Positions 1-5,731 of a stretch of DNA of 6,630 nt are shown piece by piece. Each line of letters begins with the position of its first letter. The first letter of the stretch is position 1. The position numbers and the translations under genes were made by a program. Source of the DNA: Actinomycetota bacterium (lineage in GTDB: Bacteria; Actinomycetota; Aquicultoria; Aquicultorales; Aquicultoraceae); contig JASEIR010000128.1 in NCBI GenBank assembly GCA_030017355.1, forward strand, positions 1 through 6,630. Reading direction: 5' to 3'. The notes under the pieces are model-generated. The model had not been told where the DNA came from and made no database searches. It saw only the letters and a program-made list of their open reading frames with translations.

Positions 1-140
1 TATTCCCCTCCCTTGAGGGGATGCTAGACCCTGTATTTCCCCTCCCTTGAGGGGATGCTAGACTCCCTATAATCCCCCTCCCTTGGAAGGAAAAGCTTTT
101 AATTCCCCTCCCTTGAGGGGAGGGGCTAGGGGAGGGTGAG
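1..140. repeat. Tandem C/G-rich palindromic repeat units downstream of recG
   Basis: Four units start at about 5, 39, 74 and 105, spaced 30-36 bp apart. Each is built on CCCCTCCCTTGAGGGG, which is self-complementary (CCCCTC, loop CCTT, GAGGGG). Units 1 and 2 share an identical 26-nt block (4-29 and 38-63). Unit 3 has decayed and runs into a palindrome around AAAAGCTTTT (91-100). Unit 4 forms a longer GC-only stem, CCCCTCCC (105-112) with GGGAGGGG (118-125), and continues into a GGGGAGGG tail. No reading frame is supported. The block lies 3' of the recG stop, so its hairpins could protect or end the minus-strand transcript, although no proper U-tract follows them. It resembles REP-type intergenic repeats. 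The array may continue left of the window. Confidence 0.8.
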
Positions 141-194
141 ATGGTTTTCCGTCTGCTCTTATAATGCCGGTTGGCAATCTGTAGTCTGCGGTCG

Positions 195-2318
195 TTACGC
201 CTGAAACAGCCACTCTAGGTTATCAGCAAACTTTCTTTTTACCTCGTTTAAGAGAGACTTATATGCTGGGGATTGCAGATGCGGATCATTATCTATTATT
301 CTAAAAGCCTCTTTTCGGGCTTCTAACAGTACCTCCGCGTCGCGTGTTAGTTTTGCTATCTTAAGGTCAGGAAGACCCGACTGACGCGTACCAAAAAGCT
401 GCCCTTCTCCCCTTATTTGAAGATCGGCCTCGGCTAGTTGAAAACCATCCTTTATGTTGCATATAGCATCCATTCTTTTCTTTCCCTCTTCCGTTGTTGG
501 ATTTGCAAATAATATGCAATATGATTTGTAATTACCCCTGCCAATTCTTCCTCTTAATTGATGTAGCTGAGCTAGACCAAATCTATCTGCATCCTCAATT
601 ACCATTACGGTTGCATTTGGTACGTCTATGCCAACTTCAATAACTGTTGTTGATATTAAAATATCAAGCAATCCCTCATTATATTGCTTCATAATTGCTT
701 CCTTATCATGCGACTTTAATCTGCCATGAATAAAACCAACGCGCAAATCAGGAAAAATTTCATTCTTTAGGCGGTCTACCTCTTCCATAACTGCCTTTAC
801 TTCTAACTTATCTGACTCTTCAATTAGAGGACATACTATATAAGCTTGTCTACCATTATTTACCTCACTCCTAATTATCTCATATGCTATGTCTCTACTG
901 CTTTGATTGCACAGCATAGTTTCAACATGTTCTCCAATCTTTCTCCCTCCTGGCAATTCCCTGATTATTGATACATCAAGATCTCCATACAAGGTAAGAG
1001 ATAATGTTCTAGGGATTGGGGTGGCACTCATTATAAGCACGTCTGGGTAATAACCCTTTTCTTTAAGACTTATCCTTTGCTCAACACCAAAACGATGCTG
1101 CTCATCAATAACAACTACACCAAGACATTTAAAATCTACAGTTTGCTGAATAAGCGCATGCGTCCCAACAACAATATCAACATCGCCTGCTTTAATGCGC
1201 TGAAGAATACTCTCTCTTTCTTTCTGTGATAAATTGCCTGTTAGAAGCTCTATATTTACACCCAATTTCTCCATTGTTCCTTTTACTTTTAAATAATGCT
1301 GATTGGCCAAAACCTCTGTTGGTGCCATCATAGCGGCCTGATAACCACTCTGAACTGCTGTAAGAAGAGCTATCATGGCTACAACTGTCTTGCCTGAGCC
1401 AACCTCACCTTGCAAAAGTCTGTTCATAGGTCGAGGCTTCTCCATATCATTCTGTATCTCTACGATGGCATTTATCTGGTCTTCTGTAAGCTTAAAAGGT
1501 AAAGTTTTATAGAATTTTGTTGTTAGCTCACCATCACGCCTGTGAGATATGCCTTTTGTTTGAAACTCAATCCCCTTTTTTCTAACTGCTAAGCCAACCT
1601 GCATTAAAAATAGCTCTTCAAATATAAACCTTTCTCTTGCTTTCATTAAAAGTTCCCGACTTGATGGAAAGTGTATTTCGTTAAGTGCTATCGACCTCGG
1701 CAACAGATTATATCTTTCAATTGTTTCAACAGGAATTGTTTCTGAAACCCTTCCATATTCATTGAGTGCATTCTTAATTATGCGCCTAATTATGTTGGGC
1801 GATAGATTCTGCGTTGCTGGATGCACAGGTACGATCCTGCCTGAATGGATTGGTTCCTCTCCTTTTTCTTTAAGAACATCGTAAAGGGGATTCTCTATTT
1901 GAAGCTGGTTGTATTTATATAGGATTCTCCCGCTAAAAGCTACCTGCATACCAGCCTTTAATCGATTAGCGATAAAATCCTGATTGAACCATGTGCCGAT
2001 TATATAGCCAGAGCCATCTGTTATGGTTACGTTTATGACTTTTATTCCTCTTCGGCCGTGCCATTTTTTTACTTTTACGACTTCTCCTAGCACGGTTGCA
2101 CTTTCACCTGCTTTTAATTGCTTAATTTTTTTTATCTTGGATAGATCAATATATCTATGAGGAAAGTGGTAAAGGAGATCGCCGATGGTTAAAATGCCCA
2201 TTTTTGCTAGGTATGCTGAAATCGAAGGACCAACTAGCTTTACCTTTGAGACTGGTAAATTCAGGTTATCATCACATGGCTGCGCCTGCAGCCAAAGCTT
2301 AACTTCAGCCGGATTCAT
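195..2318 (-). CDS. recG: ATP-dependent DNA helicase RecG
   Basis: RecG is a superfamily 2 double-stranded DNA translocase that remodels stalled forks, R-loops and Holliday junctions in the cytoplasm. The product from the chosen start is 707 aa, close to the usual 680-700. Seen in order: an N-terminal helical and OB-fold wedge region (about residues 30-155), Walker A GEVGSGKT (304-311), Walker B-type box DEQH (405-408), SAT motif (431-433), motif VI QLRGRIGRG (587-595), and the C-terminal TRG-type segment GEGQLFGTRQSGLPDLK (637-653). The ATG at 2318 is preferred because AAGGG (2328-2332) lies 9 nt upstream and it overlaps the DegV stop by only 14 nt. An in-frame ATG at 2369 would add 17 Lys/Thr-rich residues that merely read the DegV acidic-tail repeat in another frame. 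All helicase motifs are intact. It is probably translationally coupled to the upstream DegV gene. Confidence 0.97.
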   Translation of the reverse strand: MNPAEVKLWLQAQPCDDNLNLPVSKVKLVGPSISAYLAKMGILTIGDLLYHFPHRYIDLSKIKKIKQLKAGESATVLGEVVKVKKWHGRRGIKVINVTITDGSGYIIGTWFNQDFIANRLKAGMQVAFSGRILYKYNQLQIENPLYDVLKEKGEEPIHSGRIVPVHPATQNLSPNIIRRIIKNALNEYGRVSETIPVETIERYNLLPRSIALNEIHFPSSRELLMKARERFIFEELFLMQVGLAVRKKGIEFQTKGISHRRDGELTTKFYKTLPFKLTEDQINAIVEIQNDMEKPRPMNRLLQGEVGSGKTVVAMIALLTAVQSGYQAAMMAPTEVLANQHYLKVKGTMEKLGVNIELLTGNLSQKERESILQRIKAGDVDIVVGTHALIQQTVDFKCLGVVVIDEQHRFGVEQRISLKEKGYYPDVLIMSATPIPRTLSLTLYGDLDVSIIRELPGGRKIGEHVETMLCNQSSRDIAYEIIRSEVNNGRQAYIVCPLIEESDKLEVKAVMEEVDRLKNEIFPDLRVGFIHGRLKSHDKEAIMKQYNEGLLDILISTTVIEVGIDVPNATVMVIEDADRFGLAQLHQLRGRIGRGNYKSYCILFANPTTEEGKKRMDAICNIKDGFQLAEADLQIRGEGQLFGTRQSGLPDLKIAKLTRDAEVLLEARKEAFRIIDNDPHLQSPAYKSLLNEVKRKFADNLEWLFQA

Positions 2319-3267
2319 CAAGCACAACCCTTGGATATTCTTCGTCTTCGTCTTCATCTTCTTCGACATCTATTACCTTATCTTCGTTGCAAGCCTTATG
2401 TAATCTGCTTTCATCCAGCTTTAAATCACTAGGATAAAACATGATAGCAAATGCACCAGGCCCGACATATGTTCCAATAACGCTGCCGAATTCTGATTTC
2501 AAGAACGTATTAAATTTTATGCCGGCTTCTTTCAAGGCGCTCTCAAGCTTTTCCAATGCTTCTGGGGCGTTAGCGTGGGCCATCCCAATTTCAAGTTCTT
2601 TTCTACCGCTTGTTTCTTTAATATAACTAATTATCTCTTTGTTTACTCTTTTTCTACCCTTTACTTTCTTAAGTGGTGCAACAATGCCATTCTCTAGCGT
2701 CAGAATCGGTTTTATATTTAGTATTGACCCAATCAAAGCTGAAGCTTTGCCAATGCGTCCTCCAAGCTCCAAATATTTTAGCGTATCAACATAAAATGCT
2801 ATTCTTATCTTTCTTATCACGGCCTCGGCAAGGCAAATCATTTCATCAACGCTTTTGCCTTCATTTCGCGCTTCAACTAACTTTCTTAGAACTGCAGCTA
2901 TGCCAATGCTGGCAAGCTTTGTATCTATAACAGTTACAGGAATGCTAACGCTTTTTGATGCAACAAGAGCCGACTGATACGTACCGCTAAGTTTTGATGA
3001 AATATGCACCGAGATAATATGGTCGCAATCTTTGTGCTTCTCATAGGCTTCAATAAATTCCTGAACCGATGGCTGGGAAGTTTTTGGTAGCTGACCTTGG
3101 CTGTTTAAAAGCATCTTAAAAAACTTATTGGGTGCCATTTCTACCCAGTCTTTGTACTCCTCATTTCCAATTCTGACAGTCAGAGGAACCATCGTTATAT
3201 CGTTTTCCGCATAATATGAAAGCGGCATGTCGGCTGTACTATCTGTAACAATAGCTATTTTACCCAT
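2305..3267 (-). CDS. DegV family fatty-acid-binding protein (FakB-like)
   Basis: DegV/FakB proteins bind one fatty acid and present it to FakA for phosphorylation in the cytoplasm. The product is 320 aa. Visible family motifs are DSTAD (9-13), TSQPS (63-67), SSKLSGTY (90-97), LGGRIGK (168-174) and GPGAFAI (269-275). Thr63, a Ser at 90-91 and Arg171 appear to match FakB residues known for carboxylate binding and FakA interaction. The His that usually precedes GPG (H-x-GPG) is Tyr267 here. After the fold ends (about residue 280) there is an unusual acidic tail with EEDEDEDEE at 302-310. The start is ATG 3267, because AAGGG (3276-3280) lies 8 nt upstream; a GTG at 3276 would overlap that ribosome site. 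It lies between fakA and recG, a known synteny, so pairing with FakA is the best inference. The lipid preference cannot be read from sequence. Confidence 0.93.
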   Translation of the reverse strand: MGKIAIVTDSTADMPLSYYAENDITMVPLTVRIGNEEYKDWVEMAPNKFFKMLLNSQGQLPKTSQPSVQEFIEAYEKHKDCDHIISVHISSKLSGTYQSALVASKSVSIPVTVIDTKLASIGIAAVLRKLVEARNEGKSVDEMICLAEAVIRKIRIAFYVDTLKYLELGGRIGKASALIGSILNIKPILTLENGIVAPLKKVKGRKRVNKEIISYIKETSGRKELEIGMAHANAPEALEKLESALKEAGIKFNTFLKSEFGSVIGTYVGPGAFAIMFYPSDLKLDESRLHKACNEDKVIDVEEDEDEDEEYPRVVLDESG

Positions 3268-3275
3268 CTTAGACA

Positions 3276-3280
3276 CCCTT
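3276..3280 (-). promoter_or_regulatory. Ribosome binding site deciding the DegV start
   Basis: On the minus strand AAGGG is followed by 8 nt and then ATG at 3267. The competing GTG at 3276 shares its first base with this site and would have no spacing, which makes ATG 3267 the better start. Confidence 0.65.
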
Positions 3281-3291
3281 TTTTATTTTAA

Positions 3292-3320
3292 GTAATACCT
3301 ATCTTAAATATAACCCTCAA
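3292..3320 (-). promoter_or_regulatory. Candidate sigma-70-type promoter for degV-recG
   Basis: On the minus strand TTGAGG (3315-3320) and TATTAC (3292-3297) are separated by exactly 17 nt, each matching four of six consensus bases. Transcription would start near 3285, about 18 nt before the DegV ATG. The site lies between the fold-back element and degV, so degV and recG could be expressed even if transcripts from fakA do not cross the 575-nt gap. This is prediction by eye and the boxes are only moderate. Confidence 0.4.
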
Positions 3321-3514
3321 CCAGTTTGCCACACTCAAGCTCGCTGTGTTCTTTTCGCCTCCACTTGCGCGTCCTGGGCTACGCCTCAGGTGTGCTCAGA
3401 TGTCGGCTAGATGAGCATATGGCTTCGCTGCTATGTGAATATCAAACCCAACCTTGCATTCCCCGCAATTTATTTTTGACATGGCATCTAAGCTAGAACT
3501 AAGGCGAGGCAGCT

Positions 3515-3529
3515 GCCCTTCTAAAGGGC
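3515..3529. repeat. Local hairpin GCCCTT-CTA-AAGGGC
   Basis: A perfect 6-bp stem with a 3-nt loop lies in the left half of the fold-back element. It overlaps the palindrome GGCAGCTGCC (3508-3517). Its left side can alternatively pair over 11 bp with 3721-3731, so it is either a cruciform arm or a competing fold of the larger structure. Confidence 0.55.
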
Positions 3530-3555
3530 GACATAAAGCGAAGGCCGTTAAATGA

Positions 3556-3691
3556 GTGAGATCGAACAGCGGCGGCAAAATCGCTTTGAGAGGATGTTCG
3601 AGTAGATTTAGGCTACACAGCATATGCAAAGCTTTGATCGTGCATCTAAAGGGTAGGAACATCCATCGATTTTCGCCCTGTGAGATCGAAC
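3556..3691. repeat. 12-nt direct repeat flanking the central hairpin of the element
   Basis: GTGAGATCGAAC occurs identically at 3556-3567 and 3680-3691, 124 nt apart. The two copies lie just outside the central hairpin arms (3574-3599 and 3657-3677). A direct repeat placed symmetrically around an inverted repeat suggests an internal module of the element, a past nested insertion, or paired protein-binding sites. Confidence 0.6.
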
Positions 3692-3842
3692 GAATAGGCC
3701 GAGAGCGATCTTGGAGCCCGTAGAAGGGCAGAAGCTCAAGCCAGAACCACTTCCTCTTGGAGACAAGCTGAACATGGCGAGCTTGAGTGTGGCTTTGCTT
3801 ATTTTCATCTGCTGCTTGTGCTGCTTTTAGTGGCATGAGCGC

Positions 3843-5423
3843 CTATTCCACCCCTATAATAAAATAGTAAATAGGCTGATTGCCGTTGTGAATCTCTAAT
3901 TCAATATTAGGAAATTTATCTTCCACTTCTTTCTTTAATTTATCCATTTCCTCCTTGCTTACCTGCTCACCTGCTAGAATCGTGATTGCTTCGTCATCAG
4001 CGTCGATCATATCGCAAATTAGACCCACAGTAGTTGAGATTAGGTCAACACCAGTTTTTCTTATCTTGCCGTTAAAAAGACCAATGTAATCGCCGTTCTT
4101 GAATTCGCCGCATTGTCCATCGCGTGTAGCGTATGTAACCTCACCTGTCTTGATACTATTAATTGCTTTATACATGTTACTAACGTTCTTTTCAAAAAGT
4201 GCATCTTTATCAAAAGATAAAAGCGCTGAAAAACCTTCCGGTATTGTCTTGGTTGGTATGACTGAGATGCGTTTGCTGGTCAATGATGCGACCTGATGAG
4301 CCGCAAGAATAATATTCTTATTATTAGGTAGAATTATGACTTCATTGCTTGGTATATCGTTTACCGCCTTAAGAATATCTGCTGTACTTGGATTCATGCT
4401 CTGACCGCCGTCTACAACTCTATCAACACCAAGACTTAGTAAAATATCTTTAATCCCATTGCCATTTGCTACAGCAACCACGCCCACTTTGCTTTCCGCG
4501 CGAGCTAAATCTTCTTTAACTGCCTGCTCGCGCTTAGCCGATTGCTCAATAATGTTATTTATCTGCACATTATCTATAGAGCCTAGGTTGGTTGCGATTT
4601 GCAAAACCCTACCTGGATCATTTGTGTGTATATGCACCTTTGTTAGTTCAGGCGTTCCGACAACAAGCATAGAATCGCCCAAGCAGTCAAGCTCGCTTTC
4701 TAGTGATTTCATGTCTATGCCGTTGCTCTTTATCATAAGCTCTATGCAGTAAGCATACTCAATCGTTTCTCTTGTAACGGAAATGTTACTTGTGTTTATG
4801 ATGGCTTTTTCTTTTATTTGCTCACCTTTAATAGCAGCTAATATACCTCTTCCTATGATTACAAGACCATACCCACCCGCATCAACAACACCAGCATCTT
4901 TTAGTGTTTGTAAAAGCTTCGGGGTTCTTTCAACAGATTTTTCAGCTTCCTCTAAAACATATTCCAGTAGCTCTGTAGGCTGAATTTCTGTTTTGCTTAT
5001 CCTTTCTGCAGCCATAGCTATATCTTTGATTACTGTAAGCATTGTTCCCTCAACTGGTTTTTTTACTGCCTGATAAGCAACCTTGGCACCATTCCTTAAG
5101 GCTTTAATCAATACCTCAGTCGTTATTTCATGATGATTTGCCAGTTCGTCACAGATCCCTTTTATAATTTGAGATAAAATTACGCCTGAGTTTCCTCTAG
5201 CGCCCATAAGTGAACCGTAAGTAATTGCTTTCCATATATCTTTTGCGGAAGAATCTTCTACCTTCGCAACTTCTTTAACTGCAGAAATCATTGTGTGGAG
5301 CATGTTTGTTCCCGTGTCACCGTCGGGTACTGGAAAAACATTTAGTCGGTTGATTTCATCCTCATGACGCCTAAGGTTTTCAATCGAGGAATTTAAAATA
5401 AATTGAGCTTTGCCTTGATCCAT
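3843..5423 (-). CDS. fakA: Fatty acid kinase catalytic subunit FakA (DAK2/YloV family)
   Basis: FakA uses ATP to phosphorylate fatty acids held by a FakB/DegV partner, giving acyl-phosphate for phospholipid synthesis. The product is 526 aa, typical of this family. The N-terminal DhaL-like kinase domain shows NVFPVPDGDTGTNM (28-41, with Asp34 and Asp36 as expected Mg-ATP ligands), GARGNSGVILSQ (74-85) and DAGVVDAGGYG (176-186). The middle domain has Cys226 and the HIH pair His264/His266, the pattern of the metal site reported in FakA. The C-terminal domain runs from about 312 to 526. AAGG (5432-5435) lies 8 nt before the ATG. The DegV partner is downstream on the same strand, although an unusual 575-nt gap separates them. 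An extended -10 promoter lies about 100 nt upstream. Dihydroxyacetone kinase proper is unlikely given the length, the middle domain and the neighbourhood. Confidence 0.93.
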   Translation of the reverse strand: MDQGKAQFILNSSIENLRRHEDEINRLNVFPVPDGDTGTNMLHTMISAVKEVAKVEDSSAKDIWKAITYGSLMGARGNSGVILSQIIKGICDELANHHEITTEVLIKALRNGAKVAYQAVKKPVEGTMLTVIKDIAMAAERISKTEIQPTELLEYVLEEAEKSVERTPKLLQTLKDAGVVDAGGYGLVIIGRGILAAIKGEQIKEKAIINTSNISVTRETIEYAYCIELMIKSNGIDMKSLESELDCLGDSMLVVGTPELTKVHIHTNDPGRVLQIATNLGSIDNVQINNIIEQSAKREQAVKEDLARAESKVGVVAVANGNGIKDILLSLGVDRVVDGGQSMNPSTADILKAVNDIPSNEVIILPNNKNIILAAHQVASLTSKRISVIPTKTIPEGFSALLSFDKDALFEKNVSNMYKAINSIKTGEVTYATRDGQCGEFKNGDYIGLFNGKIRKTGVDLISTTVGLICDMIDADDEAITILAGEQVSKEEMDKLKKEVEDKFPNIELEIHNGNQPIYYFIIGVE

Positions 5424-5531
5424 TTCATTTGCCTTGTTTCAATCATTAGCTTTTAAAGCTTTTTGATCAATAAATTGCGATCAGAATTTTAACAATCATG
5501 TGAAAAACAAAATAAGCATTTCATCGAAGAG

Positions 5532-5557
5532 ATTATAGCACAAGAAAGGAATTGCAA
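5532..5557 (-). promoter_or_regulatory. Extended -10 promoter for fakA
   Basis: On the minus strand TGC directly precedes a perfect TATAAT (5532-5537), giving the extended -10 form TGNTATAAT (5532-5540). A TTGCAA box at 5552-5557 lies 14 nt upstream, short for a normal -35, so the extended -10 probably carries the activity. Transcription would start near 5525, leaving a leader of about 100 nt before the fakA ATG. Confidence 0.6.
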
Positions 5558-5605
5558 CTGGCTCAACCTTAAGATTTCTAATTAGAGCTTGGACTTATGT
5601 TTATA

Positions 5606-5634
5606 TTGCTTAAAATATTTTCTTTGGGTATATT
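5606..5634 (+). promoter_or_regulatory. Candidate promoter for the multihaem cytochrome
   Basis: TTGCTT (5606-5611) and TATATT (5629-5634, five of six consensus bases) are separated by exactly 17 nt. The predicted start near 5641 leaves a leader of about 90 nt before the ATG at 5732. The surrounding AT-richness makes chance matches likely, so confidence is moderate. TATTAT at 5631-5636 is an alternative -10. Confidence 0.45.
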
Positions 5635-5720
5635 ATATTGCGTGAGATTGTAGTTAATATAACATAGTAATGTAGTCATAAAGTTAAGGTATTGTTGTCA
5701 AAGCGAGGAGTCTTAAGACA

Positions 5721-5725
5721 AGGAG
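5721..5725 (+). promoter_or_regulatory. Ribosome binding site deciding the cytochrome start
   Basis: AGGAG lies 6 nt before ATG 5732 but directly abuts TTG 5726 with no spacing. This favours the ATG and removes two residues from the longest open frame. Confidence 0.8.
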
Positions 5726-5731
5726 TTGAAA

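Larger units (their letters stand above)
3328..3793. mobile_element. Fold-back element with terminal inverted repeats (MITE-like or structured RNA)
   Basis: The termini are a perfect 17-bp inverted repeat, GCCACACTCAAGCTCGC at 3328-3344 and its reverse complement at 3777-3793, extendable to 22 of 24 matches (3328-3351 / 3770-3793). Nested inside are further complementary arms: 11 bp at 3513-3523 / 3721-3731; 10 bp with one bulge at 3574-3583 / 3667-3677; 8 bp at 3592-3599 / 3657-3664. G+C is about 50% over 3361-3780, against about 35% in the sampled part of fakA (4141-4380). TTT lies just outside both ends, which may be a 3-bp target duplication or chance. The longest open frame inside (minus strand, 3396-3836) shows no recognisable domain. 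It sits wholly in the fakA-degV gap and breaks no gene. A non-autonomous transposable element and a large structured RNA both fit. No transposase is present. Confidence 0.6.
5424..5731. other. Divergent intergenic region between fakA and the cytochrome gene
   Basis: This 308-nt AT-rich region holds the promoters of both divergent genes and no plausible gene. Besides the promoter candidates listed separately, it has three small palindromes. AGCTTTTAAAGCT (5448-5460) and TGATC...GATCA (5464-5483) lie in the predicted fakA leader. GTCTTAAGAC (5710-5719) lies just ahead of the cytochrome ribosome site. I saw no FNR-type TTGAT-N4-ATCAA box, no FapR-type operator and no recognisable riboswitch. Confidence 0.7.

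Noticed and set aside
1..125. Possible CRISPR array from regularly spaced repeats
   Set aside because: The gaps between units are far too short for spacers, unit 3 is decayed, and the units are whole palindromes rather than repeat-spacer alternation.
2319..2369. Longer RecG start giving 724 aa
   Set aside because: The extra residues read the DegV acidic-tail repeat out of frame. ATG 2318 has its own ribosome site and gives a normal family length and a short overlap. The upstream ATG does have a weak AAGG, so it is not fully excluded.
3556..3691. tRNA-like T-loop motif TTCGATC, present twice on the minus strand
   Set aside because: The flanking bases do not form a 5-bp T stem in either copy, and no acceptor or anticodon arms can be built.
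3328..3793. OLE-type or other known large ncRNA
   Set aside because: The length is in a plausible range, but I cannot match conserved blocks, and no OLE-associated membrane protein gene is adjacent. Kept only as a generic structured-RNA possibility.
3608..3808. 66-aa open frame on the minus strand in the same gap
   Set aside because: It overlaps the larger spurious frame and the palindromic arms, and shows no protein-like features.
3396..3836. 146-aa open frame on the minus strand inside the fakA-degV gap
   Set aside because: It spans the fold-back element, has no recognisable domain, no visible ribosome site supporting its ATG, and composition unlike the flanking genes. The open frame is best explained by the higher G+C of the element.
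5448..5483. FNR- or FapR-type operator in the fakA leader
   Set aside because: The palindromes here have the wrong half-sites and spacing for both, so they are mentioned only as unassigned palindromes.
5726..5731. TTG start for the cytochrome
   Set aside because: It directly abuts AGGAG with no spacing, whereas the ATG at 5732 has the expected 6 nt.
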